DNA from: Chitinophaga pinensis
Lineage (GTDB): Bacteria > Bacteroidota > Bacteroidia > Chitinophagales > Chitinophagaceae
Length of the DNA: 64,000 nt
Assembly (NCBI GenBank): GCA_902167325.1
Contig: LR632930.1
Coordinates: forward strand, 806,001 to 870,000
Reading direction: 5' to 3'
This document shows, one piece after another, positions 16,771 through 26,342 of this stretch. The notes under the pieces are model-generated. The model saw nothing but the letters and a program-made list of their open reading frames with translations, was not told the origin of the DNA and ran no database searches. The stretch's first letter is position 1, and the number at the start of each line of letters is the position of its first letter. Position numbers and translations under genes: made by a program.

Positions 16771-18468
16771 TTATTGTACGGGTGCGGCGATTGCAGAATC
16801 TACAACTACGGCAGTGGAATCTACAACTGCTTCTTCATCCCACATAGCAGCGCGTTCTTTCCTTTTCCCTTCTGTATAGTTATACAGTTTGCGGGAGAAG
16901 TTGAAAATTTGCGTGAGGGAATTCTGTGATTCGTTTTTGAAAGTCAGCACTGCGGAAGAGTGTTGCTTATCACCGCTAATCGGGTCGGATTTAGCAGAAA
17001 CGGTTTTGAACAGACCTTTGATATCGTTGGTGATGCTGTCTGGCATATCCATTTCCTTTGCAGGGATGTTAGCCATGATCTTTTCGATATCGAGGTAGAA
17101 AGCACCGATGCTGCCTTTAGCAGAAGAAAGCGCGTCGCCTTCCAGCCTGGCTTTACCGCTACCGGCATCGTAAGTTTTCAGCAGTTCTGCATCAGAACCG
17201 GCGAGTACGCGTTTGCTGTTGATAGATACTGCAACTTCACCGAGGGGCATGTTAGGAACATACTCATCGCCCTGTTTGGTGAAAGCCTGTGCTACCATGG
17301 GGGAAGCCATTACCTTATCGAAAGCAGCCTTGTCGCCAACTTTCAGGTTGAATATCCATTTAACGTTAGGCTTGGTGCGGGTGCTGTCCCACTCGGAAGG
17401 GTCAGGAACAACGGAGAAGTCGGAACCGATGAGGGCCATTTCGCCTTTGAATGCGATCAGCAGATCGTCGAGGGTGAAACGGGCTTCAGCGAGGCCCATG
17501 TTAACCAGACCGTCCATACCTACAAGTCTCAGCAGTTCACCAACCACACGGAGGTCGATGTTGAGTGCTGCGTAACCGAAGATGTTCTCGGAAGGATATT
17601 TCTCGATGGATTCTGTGTTGATCTTTTCCATCGGGTATTTCTTGAAGATGGCCATCATTTCCTTGCTTGCGTAGGAATACATGTCGGCATCGATTTTACC
17701 GGTTCCGAAAGTAACGGAAGCAGTGGTAAATGCGCCTTCAGTGATTTTCTTCATGTTGGAAGCCATCAGGGCACCCATACCGGAAGCGTTTGCACCCTGA
17801 ATGTTGTACAGCGCTTCGCTGCTCATCCAGAAAAGGAGGTCGCCTTTTTCTTTGCTGATATCTTTAAAGGAAGCAACAGTAGCTACAGACTCATCGGCTT
17901 TAAGCGTGAGCAGTTTTTCAACCAGAGCTACGCCATTGGCTTTAGCAGTGGTATCTTCAGAATCGGAGTAGCGGGAACCCTGATCGATGGTTGCAACGCC
18001 GATCATGGTTTTACCGGTGAAGCCTACGATGCTGTTACCGTCTTCCACATATTTAAAATCTTTACCTGCTTTAACTTCCTTCTTAGATTTCTCTTTGATG
18101 AAAGCTTCGAACTTGGCGGCGTCAGCGATATCGGCCACAGCAGTGAGGTACATGTTGCCGGGCGTTTCACCGGGCACCATGGCGAAGAATACATCTCCCT
18201 CCAGGTCGATACCAGAGTTCTTTGCATCAGCCAGGGCTTTAGCATAGTTGTTGCTGGTATCTGTCTGTTGAAGGGTCTCGAAAATCTTATCGATGGTGAG
18301 GCCGTCTTTAGACAGTTTATCCTGAATCTGTTTGGATTTGAAACCAAATACGAGTGCAGCGTTTTTGGGAATATGCTTGCCTTGTTCAGGGGCTTTGGAA
18401 CAGGCGGCTAACAAAAGCACCGCGGCGCCTGCCATAAAAAGGAGCGCTTTCTGGATCGATCGTTTCAT
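16771..18468 (-). CDS. DUF4836 family lipoprotein
   Basis: 565 residues. The N-terminus is a lipoprotein signal with lipobox LLAAC followed by SKAPEQ, then the family block HIPKNAALVFGFKSKQIQDKL. DUF4836 proteins are surface or periplasmic lipoproteins of Bacteroidota with no established function that I know. The chain alternates beta and helix and ends with an acidic/valine-rich tail (VVDSTAVVVDSAIAAPVQ). The frame opens at 18585, but the ATG at 18468 places the signal sequence at the true N-terminus. It is a single-gene unit, divergent from the YciI gene. Confidence 0.9.
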   Translation of the reverse strand: MKRSIQKALLFMAGAAVLLLAACSKAPEQGKHIPKNAALVFGFKSKQIQDKLSKDGLTIDKIFETLQQTDTSNNYAKALADAKNSGIDLEGDVFFAMVPGETPGNMYLTAVADIADAAKFEAFIKEKSKKEVKAGKDFKYVEDGNSIVGFTGKTMIGVATIDQGSRYSDSEDTTAKANGVALVEKLLTLKADESVATVASFKDISKEKGDLLFWMSSEALYNIQGANASGMGALMASNMKKITEGAFTTASVTFGTGKIDADMYSYASKEMMAIFKKYPMEKINTESIEKYPSENIFGYAALNIDLRVVGELLRLVGMDGLVNMGLAEARFTLDDLLIAFKGEMALIGSDFSVVPDPSEWDSTRTKPNVKWIFNLKVGDKAAFDKVMASPMVAQAFTKQGDEYVPNMPLGEVAVSINSKRVLAGSDAELLKTYDAGSGKARLEGDALSSAKGSIGAFYLDIEKIMANIPAKEMDMPDSITNDIKGLFKTVSAKSDPISGDKQHSSAVLTFKNESQNSLTQIFNFSRKLYNYTEGKRKERAAMWDEEAVVDSTAVVVDSAIAAPVQ

Positions 18469-18591
18469 AAAAAGAAAGATGTTAAGAAAAATGGATTTGA
18501 GAATTAGGAGCGAAAATACATGCTTTTTTATTAATGCGTCTAAATTTGTTCCCTCCCGGGATGTTGGCTCGATTACTTTATACAATTTACA

Positions 18592-18599
18592 TACCTTTG
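18592..18599 (+). promoter_or_regulatory. Probable -7 element of the YciI-family gene
   Basis: TACCTTTG is an exact TAnnTTTG match, 53 bases before the ATG at 18653; a TTG at 18564-18566 could be a slightly distant -33. A second exact match, TAAATTTG, lies at 18541-18548. Confidence 0.5.
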
Positions 18600-18652
18600 A
18601 CAGGTATCCGGTATTTTAACCATTTTCTTGAAAGACCATATCTGAACTGACT

Positions 18653-18934
18653 ATGTACCTCATCCTCCTACAGTACATCCGCCCCGTGGCGGCCGTAGAA
18701 CATTATCTTGACGCGCACAACGCTTTCCTTGAAACGCAGGTGCGCGCAGGCCGCTTTATCCTCACGGGCCGCAGGAAGCCTAAAACAGGTTCCATCATCA
18801 TTTGCCGTGCCTCCAGCCGCAGGGAAGTGGAAGCCATCCTCGCCGAGGACCCCATGGATAAATTCCAGCTCGCCGTTTACGATATCATCGAATTTGAGCC
18901 AAACACCTTCGAATTGGCCGGCATAAGCTCCTGA
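18653..18934 (+). CDS. YciI family protein
   Basis: 93 residues. The short ferredoxin-like fold, the early His (VEHYLDAHNAFLETQ), and the late DPMDKFQLAVYDIIEFEP are the hallmarks of YciI proteins. The family has an active-site-like His/Asp pair, but functions are known only for a few members. The protein should be cytosolic. It stands alone between the divergent DUF4836 gene and a 414-base gene-free gap. Confidence 0.88.
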   Translation: MYLILLQYIRPVAAVEHYLDAHNAFLETQVRAGRFILTGRRKPKTGSIIICRASSRREVEAILAEDPMDKFQLAVYDIIEFEPNTFELAGISS

Positions 18935-19348
18935 TTCACGCCCACTCTTACTTATTTGCCGGTTTTCCCAAATGTTCGTACATTCATTACGAGCTAAGTC
19001 ATATTGCTGTCACACGTTATGATGCAGGCAAAACGTCCTGTTCCGGTTCTATGATAAGTTACTGACCACGCCATATCTAAATCATTGATGCTGAACAGGC
19101 ATTGCTTAACCGGGCATCCCAAACCTGTTGACTATTTATTTTCTGCCGCAACGCTGTCTCGCACCAGCGCACAACCTGATGAACCCCTTCGTTCCGGGGA
19201 TCAGGCTGAATGCCTCACCTTAATTTCTAACAGACTGATTTTCAATTACAATATTGGTCTATAAGGGTACATACCCTGCATAGCCCACCCGTGCTAAAGC
19301 AGAATGAGAAAAATTAAGATGAGCGCGAGCCGGCATCTGCCGGCTTGA
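18935..19348. other. Gene-free gap of 414 bases
   Basis: I find no supported gene, RNA or promoter here. A 58-codon open frame exists at 19088-19264 on the plus strand but its product (MLNRHCLTGHPKPVDYLF...) has no features of a real protein. At the right edge a short hairpin (AGCCGGC / GCCGGCT, 19328-19345) directly follows the stop of the SRPBCC gene on the minus strand and may help end it, though it lacks a T run. Confidence 0.5.
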
Positions 19349-19894
19349 TCATTTCCCGGCTGAAACGGAAGCTTCTGCTGCCGCTTTCAGGCGGATAAGT
19401 CCTTTGCGGAAATCAGTTTCCAGATTGTCTTTCATGAACATGCCCAGGATATTCTGAGGGCGGGAGTAAGTAGCATCCATGCTCCAGGTAACGCGCGTTC
19501 CGCCGGTGGTATCGGCAAAGCGGAAACAGATGTCGGACACGGATTCGAGGGGTTCGAAGAACTCGAGTTGCTGGCGGATCTCGGTGTGGGGTGTGAGGGT
19601 AAGGTGACGCAGGCGGCCGAAGCCTATCTTTTTGCCAGTCCAGGTCGTGGATGCTCCGGTAGTACCGTCAATCCCGTCGATCCGGAACTGAGCGGAAGGC
19701 TCTCTTTCTTTCAGGGTGTTCCAACGGTTATAACGGTCGAAACGGACGGTTTGGTCCCATACCACAGCCGGTGGCGCATGAATGAGGACTGACTGCTCGA
19801 TATGCACACGCGTAGGCGCCACAAGGAGCAGAATGGCCAGCAGGGCAACGGCCATGCCGATAGCCCAGGCGGTGATTTGAAGGAATTTTCTCAA
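19349..19894 (-). CDS. SRPBCC family protein with N-terminal membrane anchor
   Basis: 181 residues from the proposed TTG start. One transmembrane segment (ITAWAIGMAVALLAILLLVAP) is followed by a START/SRPBCC lipid-binding-type fold: VHIEQSVLIHAPPAVVWDQTVRFDRYNRWN is the usual first strand and helix, and GTRVTWSMDATY the late strand. Such proteins bind hydrophobic ligands; the ligand here is unknown. The open frame reaches 19945, but TTG at 19894 (reading MRKFLQITAW) fits the family better than the upstream polar stretch. The ATG at 19855 would cut into the membrane segment. Confidence 0.78.
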   Translation of the reverse strand: MRKFLQITAWAIGMAVALLAILLLVAPTRVHIEQSVLIHAPPAVVWDQTVRFDRYNRWNTLKEREPSAQFRIDGIDGTTGASTTWTGKKIGFGRLRHLTLTPHTEIRQQLEFFEPLESVSDICFRFADTTGGTRVTWSMDATYSRPQNILGMFMKDNLETDFRKGLIRLKAAAEASVSAGK

Positions 19895-20010
19895 ATGGGA
19901 AGCAGGTTTTCCACAATTTACCGATTTTCCGGGGGAGAACTGCAATAAAGCCGGATGGCCGGCGCAAGGGGTTGCACCGGCAGCATACAGTCAGATTCTT
20001 TTGGATGAGG

Positions 20011-20571
20011 TTACTTTTCTTCTTTCTCGTTGAATTTCTTCGCAGCATCCTGCGCTTTCTCGAAATCCAGAATCACGGAGTTAATGCAATAACGCAACCC
20101 TGTTGGCGGGGGGCCGTCATCGAAAACATGACCCAGATGGGCTTTACACCGGCCGCATTGCACCTCGGTACGCTGCATGCCATGCGTGTTGTCGGGCGTA
20201 TAAATCACGCTCGTTTTGCTGACAGGCTGGTAAAAACTCGGCCAGCCACAGCCGCTTTCAAATTTGGTGTCCGACACAAATAGCGGATTCCCGCAGGCGG
20301 CACAATAGTAAGTCCCTTTCTCCTTGCTGTCCCAGTATTTTCCTGTAAATGCCCATTCAGTTCCCTTATCCCGGGCAATATCATACACATTCTTAGGCAG
20401 GATTTTTTTCCACTCTGTGTCTGTAAGGTTGACTTTACCAGTATCCGTGCGGGAGTACACCGGATTCTTTTGTTCTTCCATGTTAGATTTTTTAGTCCCG
20501 TCTTGCGAGTAAGAGCAATGGCTGAACGCCATAGCCAGGCACAATATGAGATTGGTCCATGTCGTTTTCAT
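20011..20571 (-). CDS. msrB: Peptide-methionine (R)-S-oxide reductase MsrB, exported
   Basis: 186 residues. MsrB reduces the R form of methionine sulfoxide in proteins. Zinc-binding pairs CAAC and CGRC flank the fold, and the catalytic Cys is in RYCINS near the C-terminus, with [10 protein letters not shown] between. The N-terminus is hydrophobic ([18 protein letters not shown]), so the enzyme is probably exported and repairs envelope proteins; the Cys in SHCSYS could be a non-ideal lipobox. A resolving Cys is present in the CxxC-rich core. It is transcribed alone; MsrA is not adjacent. Confidence 0.95.
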   Translation of the reverse strand: MKTTWTNLILCLAMAFSHCSYSQDGTKKSNMEEQKNPVYSRTDTGKVNLTDTEWKKILPKNVYDIARDKGTEWAFTGKYWDSKEKGTYYCAACGNPLFVSDTKFESGCGWPSFYQPVSKTSVIYTPDNTHGMQRTEVQCGRCKAHLGHVFDDGPPPTGLRYCINSVILDFEKAQDAAKKFNEKEEK

Positions 20572-20745
20572 GGTGGCAGTTTGAATATGCGCATTACCAG
20601 TTCCGGAACGTTAATTGAGATGCTGGATATGAATCGCTCCGGATATGCACATTAAAGGTACGAAACGTATATCCTTCCGGATTGTTGCATCTCATCTATT
20701 TAACAATATTTTTTATTCCCTAACTTTACGCCAAAAGGCAGGCAA

Positions 20746-22614
20746 GTGGCGGATATCATCAACTTATTACCGGACAATATTGCGAATCAGATAGCAGCAG
20801 GAGAAGTGATCCAGCGGCCGGCATCGGCAGTAAAGGAATTACTCGAAAACGCGGTAGACGCCGGCGCTACTGAGATCCAGCTCATTACAAGAGACGCGGG
20901 CAAAGAACTCGTTCAGGTGATCGACAACGGAAGCGGAATGAGCGATACCGATGCACGGATGTGCTTCGAACGCCATGCCACCTCCAAAATACGGTCTATC
21001 GACGATCTTTTCCAGATCCGGACCATGGGCTTCCGGGGCGAAGCCCTTGCTTCCATCGCCGCTGTCAGCCAGGTGGAGCTGAAAACCCGCCGCGAACATG
21101 AAGAACTGGGTACCTTCATCGAAATAGACAACTCCGTCATCCGCCGCCAGGAACCCTGCCAGGCCCCTACCGGTACCAGCATCGCCATGAAGAACCTCTT
21201 CTTCAACGTACCCGCCCGCCGCAACTTCCTCAAAAGCAACGCCGCAGAAATGAGGCACATCGTCGACGAGTTTATCCGCGTCGCCCTCGCTTTCCCCCAG
21301 CTTCAGTTTTCCCTGAACAGCAACGGACAGCAAATGTTCCATTTCGAGAAAGGGTCCCTCAAACAAAGGATCGTTTCCATCCTCGGCCAGCACTACAACT
21401 CCAAACTCGTTACCGTTAAGGAAAGCACCGATTATATGAACATCCACGGTTTCGTGGGTAAGCCGGAAACTGCCAAGAAAACCCGGGGCGATCAGTTCTT
21501 CTTCGTCAATAACCGCTTCATCAAATCCAGCTACCTCAACCATGCCGTGATGAACGCGTTTGCGGAAATGATTCCGTCGGACAGCTTCCCCCTTTACGTC
21601 CTCTTCATCGACCTCGACCCGGCGCACGTTGATATCAACGTACACCCTACCAAGCAGGAAATCAAGTTCGATGACGAGCGCATACTCTACGCTTTCGTTC
21701 AGTCTGCCATCAAACATGCACTGGCACAGTTCAGTGTTACGCCGGCCCTCGACTTCGACCTCGATCCCGGGATCCAGCAGCTCGATGCGCTTACACAGCC
21801 CTTCACGGATGAAAAGAAAGCACAATCCGCCGGTACTTCCATCTATAAAACCTTCACCAGTGCCAATCAGGCCCATGTGATCGACAAATCCAGTAACAGC
21901 AACCTCCAGCACTGGAAGGAGCTGTATGGCACTGCGCCGGCCCGTGACAACGATTTCCCGATGCCGCCCATGCCGCAGAACGATTTCCCGCCCGTGTCTA
22001 CCGCCTCCGTGATCGATGAGCGCTGGCAGGAAGCAGCTACCGATCAGAAAGGCCCCGTGCAGGTTCACCAGCAATACATCCTTTCCCAGATCAAATCAGG
22101 CTTTATACTGGTAGATCAGCGGTCGGCTCACGAACGGATACTGTACGAACGTTACCTCCGCGCCCTCGCAGAAAAGCCCATCGCTACCCAGCAGAGCCTT
22201 TTCCCCCAAACGCTGGAGCTGCTCCCTGCAGACTCCGTGATCGTCCACGAAATGCTCCCCGACCTTCAGGCACTCGGTTACGACCTCGAGCCATTCGGCC
22301 AGCACACCTTCGTTGTCCGCGGTACGCCTGCTGACATTCAGACGGGTAATGAACAGGCAACCATAGAAGGCCTGCTGGAGCAATTCAAGAATTTCAGCAA
22401 CGAGCTGAAACACAACCGCCGCGAGCGCCTCGTGCGCAGCATGGCACGCAACAACGCCATTCCGTCCGGCAAACCACTGTCTACCCGCGAAATGCAGAAT
22501 ATCATAGATGAACTCTTTGCCTGCTCCATGCCCAACGTTTCACCGGGCGGCAGGGGCACGTTTATTTCTTTCAAACTCAACGACCTTGAAAAAATGTTCG
22601 ACAGGGGATTCTGA
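20746..22614 (+). CDS. mutL: DNA mismatch repair protein MutL
   Basis: 622 residues from a GTG start. MutL couples mismatch recognition by MutS to strand incision. The N-terminal GHKL ATPase is complete: LLPDNIANQIAAGEVIQRP, ELLENAVDAGA, DNGSGM and TMGFRGEALASI. A low-complexity Pro/Asn linker (DNDFPMPPMPQNDFPP) leads to the C-terminal dimerisation domain. In that domain the segment DQRSAHERILYE aligns where endonuclease-type MutL proteins have DQHAAHERIxYE, so the metal-binding DQHA block appears as DQRSA with the HE retained. The gene is followed by a strong terminator. Confidence 0.97.
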   Translation: MADIINLLPDNIANQIAAGEVIQRPASAVKELLENAVDAGATEIQLITRDAGKELVQVIDNGSGMSDTDARMCFERHATSKIRSIDDLFQIRTMGFRGEALASIAAVSQVELKTRREHEELGTFIEIDNSVIRRQEPCQAPTGTSIAMKNLFFNVPARRNFLKSNAAEMRHIVDEFIRVALAFPQLQFSLNSNGQQMFHFEKGSLKQRIVSILGQHYNSKLVTVKESTDYMNIHGFVGKPETAKKTRGDQFFFVNNRFIKSSYLNHAVMNAFAEMIPSDSFPLYVLFIDLDPAHVDINVHPTKQEIKFDDERILYAFVQSAIKHALAQFSVTPALDFDLDPGIQQLDALTQPFTDEKKAQSAGTSIYKTFTSANQAHVIDKSSNSNLQHWKELYGTAPARDNDFPMPPMPQNDFPPVSTASVIDERWQEAATDQKGPVQVHQQYILSQIKSGFILVDQRSAHERILYERYLRALAEKPIATQQSLFPQTLELLPADSVIVHEMLPDLQALGYDLEPFGQHTFVVRGTPADIQTGNEQATIEGLLEQFKNFSNELKHNRRERLVRSMARNNAIPSGKPLSTREMQNIIDELFACSMPNVSPGGRGTFISFKLNDLEKMFDRGF

Positions 22615-22638
22615 TCTCCCGTTGTTCCGAATACCCGG

Positions 22639-22669
22639 GCCGTCTCATTTGTTTGAGACGGCTCTTTTT
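22639..22669 (+). terminator. Rho-independent terminator of mutL
   Basis: Perfect 9-bp stem GCCGTCTCA (22639-22647) / TGAGACGGC (22654-22662), then CTCTTTTT on the plus strand. Confidence 0.88.
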
Positions 22670-22807
22670 ATGCGGTATACCTTACGCTTTAGCCTGTGGC
22701 AGGCAAAAGCTTTTCATTTGAGATAATTTACTATCAAAACAGCTAAAAACAGCCTGTTTCGAGGTGTTTCACAATTAATTCACTATCAATTAATTGCACT
22801 ACCCTTG

Positions 22808-22893
22808 TTCAGTCAGCCTTCAGTGATCCTCCAGTCAAAGGGGTGCTTCCCTGAGGGATGACTGAAGGATCACTGAACAATCACTGAAGGATT
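22808..22893. repeat. Inverted array of degenerate 11-bp repeats (3 + 3 units)
   Basis: On the left, CAGT cores occur at 22810, 22821 and 22832, exactly 11 bases apart. On the right, ACTGAA occurs at 22861, 22872 and 22883, again exactly 11 apart, with a degenerate CTGAG in phase at 22851. The left units are the reverse complement of the right ones: TTCAGTGATCCTCCAGTCA (22819-22837) pairs with TGACTGAAGGATCACTGAA (22859-22877) with one mismatch. The centre holds GGGG..CCC. The array lies between the convergent mutL and gluconokinase genes, outside both terminators. Confidence 0.8.
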
Positions 22894-22936
22894 ATTATCC
22901 CGGTTCCGATACAATATTAACAGAAAGATCAGTTTA

Positions 22937-22954
22937 CCGGGATGTACATCCCGG
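22937..22954. repeat. 18-bp perfect palindrome
   Basis: CCGGGATGTACATCCCGG is fully self-complementary. It sits just beyond the gluconokinase terminator. It could be a protein-binding site or a folded RNA end; nothing identifies which. Confidence 0.5.
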
Positions 22955-22957
22955 AAT

Positions 22958-22992
22958 TAAAAAATGCCGTCTCTTGAGTTAAAAGACGGCAT
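22958..22992 (-). terminator. Terminator of the gluconokinase gene
   Basis: Stem ATGCCGTCT (22964-22972) / AGACGGCAT (22984-22992) with a T run on the minus strand (22958-22963). Confidence 0.85.
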
Positions 22993-23014
22993 TTCCTGTA
23001 TGTGAAGGGGAAAT

Positions 23015-24499
23015 TTATTTCTCCCTGAGAATCTCTGAAACTTCCCTCAGCTGATCGTACAGCATGGCAAATGCTTTGTAATTGCGCTGATACATGGCGC
23101 TATGCGCGGCATCCGGCTCAAAAACACGTGCTGCTGCCGCGGAATTGAACTGCCAAGCGTCTGCCTGCTCCAGGGCGTGCCAGGCTAAGATAGCGGCACC
23201 CAGCGCAGAAGCGTCTTCGTCCTGGTGCAGCAGCATAGGTTTCCGGAATATATCTGCCAGCAACTGTATCCATAAGGGCGATGCCGTAAAGCCACCACTC
23301 ACTGTTACTTCATGGATGTTACCTGTTACGCTTTCCAGGGCTTCCGCCACACTCAGCAGGTTAAAGCAGATACCCTCCACCAGCGCCCGCTGGAAGTGCG
23401 GTGAGCCATGGTGCTGCCGCATACCCACAAATGCACCCGATGCACGGCTGTCCCACACCGGGGCACGCTCTCCCAGCATATAGGGCAGGCATAACAGCCC
23501 GTCGCTACCGGGAGGGGCTGTAAAGGCAGTTTTCAGGAAATCGTTGTAGTCAGACCAGGGCAGGAATGCTTTCGAAAACCACTGCAACGCCACACCGCCA
23601 TTGTTCATAGCGCCGCCGCACACATAGTGTTCAGGTGTAAGCACGTACGAAAATGTTCTGCCAGCAGGGTCATCTGCCGGCTGGGGAGCCATTACCCTGA
23701 TGGCACCGCTGGTGCCGATGGTTAGTGCCGCATGGCCCGGCTCTACTGCTCCGGAGCCGAGCTGTGCAAGGCAGCCATCACTGCTGCCAGCCATAATCAG
23801 CGTACCGGGAGGAACGTCCATGGCCTGCGCCATGGCAGGGTCCATACCAATGAGGAGGCGCGTCGTCTCCACAGGGATGGGCAGGCGCTCATCGGTAATA
23901 CCCGCCACTTTCAGTGCGGGAGCATACCAGTCGAGCGTACGGATATCGAACAATCCTGAGCAGGATGCGAGGGAATAATCGGTAATGAATTCGTGAAAGC
24001 AGCGGAAAAGGAACAGGTCTTTGATACCCACAAAACATGCAGCCTGATCAAATATCTGCGGTGCTTCTTCGCGCAGCCACTGAATTTTGCAGAGGGGCGA
24101 CATGGGGTGGATGGGTGTTCCGGTTGCCCGGTGAATATCGCGGCCTTCAGGCGTATGGCGTAGGGCGGCGGCATATGCTTCGGCACGGCTGTCGGCCCAG
24201 GTCATTACAGGCGTGAGGGGTTCACCATCCGCATCAACGGCCAGCAGGCTGTGCATGGCGCTGCTTAAAGAGATGGCTGCGGGAGGGTATCCCATTTCCG
24301 CGACGGTTTCACGAATGGTCTGTATAATGGCAGCCAGCACCACTTCCGGGTCTTGCTCACTGTATCCGGGAACCGGCTCCTGGGTGGGATAGGATTGCTT
24401 GCGGGATGCGGGAATCTGGCCCGCAGTGGTCACCGCGATGGTCTTCGCGCTCCCCGTTCCGATATCGACACCGAGGATATATGGTGATTTTGTTGTCAT
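23015..24499 (-). CDS. FGGY-family carbohydrate kinase, probably gluconokinase
   Basis: 494 residues. The ATP-binding N-terminus GVDIGTGSAKTI, TWADSRAEAYAAAL, GTPIHPMSPLCKIQWL and the second phosphate loop TIGTSGAIRV are those of the FGGY sugar kinases. The IHPMSPL.KI pattern is typical of the FGGY-type gluconokinases (GntK), which make 6-phosphogluconate; xylulokinase is the main alternative. It is divergent from a GMC dehydrogenase that could supply oxidised sugars, with 104 bases between the two starts, so shared regulation is possible. It has its own terminator. Confidence 0.85.
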   Translation of the reverse strand: MTTKSPYILGVDIGTGSAKTIAVTTAGQIPASRKQSYPTQEPVPGYSEQDPEVVLAAIIQTIRETVAEMGYPPAAISLSSAMHSLLAVDADGEPLTPVMTWADSRAEAYAAALRHTPEGRDIHRATGTPIHPMSPLCKIQWLREEAPQIFDQAACFVGIKDLFLFRCFHEFITDYSLASCSGLFDIRTLDWYAPALKVAGITDERLPIPVETTRLLIGMDPAMAQAMDVPPGTLIMAGSSDGCLAQLGSGAVEPGHAALTIGTSGAIRVMAPQPADDPAGRTFSYVLTPEHYVCGGAMNNGGVALQWFSKAFLPWSDYNDFLKTAFTAPPGSDGLLCLPYMLGERAPVWDSRASGAFVGMRQHHGSPHFQRALVEGICFNLLSVAEALESVTGNIHEVTVSGGFTASPLWIQLLADIFRKPMLLHQDEDASALGAAILAWHALEQADAWQFNSAAAARVFEPDAAHSAMYQRNYKAFAMLYDQLREVSEILREK

Positions 24500-24603
24500 A
24501 GAATAGAGGCCGAAAGTAAAAAACAGCTTTCATTTTCCGTATTTAATTTATAGATTTAAAATCTTACAGGTCAAATCTTACAACAAAAATCCACGTACTT
24601 ACA

Positions 24604-26337
24604 ATGGCATTTGAGATTAAAAAACAGGCGAAAGCGTATGATGTGTGCATCGTTGGATCTGGCGCCGGTGGCGGGATGGCGGCCAAAGTGCTGTCTGACG
24701 CGGGGCTGAAAGTGGCACTCCTCGAGGCAGGCCCAAAGTACGACCCCGCTGATCCCCAGCAACAGACCCAACTGAAATGGCCTTATGAATCTCCACGCAG
24801 GGGCGCTTCCACTACCCGGCCCTTCGGCGACTTCGACGCTGCATATGGCGGCTGGGAAATAGAAGGCGAACCTTATACTCAAAAAAACGGCTCTAAATTC
24901 GACTGGTTCCGCTCCCGTATGCTCGGTGGCCGTACCAACCACTGGGGCCGCATATCCCTCCGTTTTGGCCCTAACGATTTTAAACATTACAGTATTGACG
25001 GGCATGGCGACGACTGGCCAATCACTTACGACGAAGTAAAGCCCTGGTACGATAAAGTAGATAAACTCATCGGCGTATTTGGTTCTAAAGAAGGTATTTA
25101 CAATGAGCCGGATGGCCACTTCCTTCCTCCTCCCAAACCCCGCCTTCATGAACTGATGGTGAAGCAGGCCGGCGAAAAGCTGGGCATCCCCGTGATCCCC
25201 TCCCGCCTCTCCATCCTCACCCGCTCTGTGAACAAAGACCGCGGTGCGTGTTTCTTCTGCTCACAATGCAGCCGCGGATGCACCATCCATGGCGACTTCT
25301 CCTCTTCTACCGTACTCGTTAAGCCCGCCATGAAAAGCGGTAACGTAGACCTTTATGTGGGTGCCATGGCACGCGAAATTGTGACAGACGCAGCCGGTAA
25401 AGCTGTTGGCGTAAGCTATGTGGATAAAGAAGATATGCAGGAGCACCAGATCAATGCACGTGTGATTGTACTGGCCGCCAGCGCCTGCGAATCTGCACGG
25501 TTACTGCTCAATTCAAAATCCGCCACACATAAAAACGGCCTCGCTAACTCCAGCGGCGTTGTCGGTAAATATCTGCATGATTCCACCGGCGCTTCGCGCG
25601 GCGCGTTCATCCCTTCGCTGATGGACCGCAAGCGGTATAATGAAGACGGTGTAGGTGGCCTGCACATGTATATTCCCTGGTGGCTCGATAATAAGAAACT
25701 CGATTTCGCCCGCGGATATCACCTGGAATTCTGGGGCGGCATGGGCATGCCCGCTTACGGTTTCGGATTCGGGATCGAAGGCCTTCAGGCTAAAGACCCC
25801 AACCGCGGCGGCCAGCCCGTTGGCGGTTACGGTGCCAGCCTGAAAAACGACTACCGCCGCTTCTATGGCTCCACCGTAGGCTTTGCCGGCCGCGGGGAAG
25901 CTATTGCGCGCGCAGATAACTACTGTGAGATCGACCCGAACGTGGTAGATAAATTTGGTATCCCCGTACTGCGCTTCAACTACAAATGGAGCGAGCACGA
26001 GATCAAACAGGCCCGTCACATGCACGAAACCTTCGAGGAACTCATCCATCAGATGGGTGGCATCCCCCTCGGCAGCAAACCCGGCGAAGAATCTATGTAC
26101 GGACTCGAAAACCCGGGAAGGATCATCCACGAAGTGGGCACCACCCGTATGGGCGACGATCCCTCACGTTCCGTACTCAACAAGTACAGCCAGGCACACG
26201 ATGCCAAAAATGTATTTGTGGTAGACGGCGGATCTTTCGTATCTCAGGCTGATAAGAATCCTACCTGGACCATCCTCGCACTCTCCATGCGTGCATCCAG
26301 CTATATCGTAGACGAATTGAAAAAACAAAATCTCTGA
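24604..26337 (+). CDS. GMC family FAD-dependent sugar dehydrogenase, catalytic subunit
   Basis: 577 residues. The FAD-binding GSGAGGGMAAK begins at residue 18, and the GMC C-terminus is present (HEVGTTRMGDDP and NPTWTILALS). A Cys cluster C216-x2-C219-x2-C222-x3-C226 (in GACFFCSQCSRGC) resembles the iron-sulfur site of periplasmic FAD glucose and glucoside dehydrogenases. There is no signal peptide; in this family the catalytic subunit is carried across the membrane by the Tat signal of its small subunit, which is encoded five bases downstream. Likely reactions are oxidation of a sugar at C1 or C3. No cytochrome c subunit is adjacent, so the electron acceptor is not evident. Confidence 0.88.
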   Translation: MAFEIKKQAKAYDVCIVGSGAGGGMAAKVLSDAGLKVALLEAGPKYDPADPQQQTQLKWPYESPRRGASTTRPFGDFDAAYGGWEIEGEPYTQKNGSKFDWFRSRMLGGRTNHWGRISLRFGPNDFKHYSIDGHGDDWPITYDEVKPWYDKVDKLIGVFGSKEGIYNEPDGHFLPPPKPRLHELMVKQAGEKLGIPVIPSRLSILTRSVNKDRGACFFCSQCSRGCTIHGDFSSSTVLVKPAMKSGNVDLYVGAMAREIVTDAAGKAVGVSYVDKEDMQEHQINARVIVLAASACESARLLLNSKSATHKNGLANSSGVVGKYLHDSTGASRGAFIPSLMDRKRYNEDGVGGLHMYIPWWLDNKKLDFARGYHLEFWGGMGMPAYGFGFGIEGLQAKDPNRGGQPVGGYGASLKNDYRRFYGSTVGFAGRGEAIARADNYCEIDPNVVDKFGIPVLRFNYKWSEHEIKQARHMHETFEELIHQMGGIPLGSKPGEESMYGLENPGRIIHEVGTTRMGDDPSRSVLNKYSQAHDAKNVFVVDGGSFVSQADKNPTWTILALSMRASSYIVDELKKQNL

Positions 26338-26342
26338 TCACT

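Noticed and set aside
16960-18411. 483-codon open frame antisense to the DUF4836 gene
   Set aside because: Shadow of the lipoprotein gene; no protein-like features.
19088-19264. 58-codon open frame in the 18935-19348 gap
   Set aside because: The product has no signal, motif or protein-like composition that I can defend, and there is no promoter-like element directly before it.
20839-22074. 411-codon open frame antisense to mutL
   Set aside because: Shadow of mutL; Val/Glu/Asp-rich low-complexity product.
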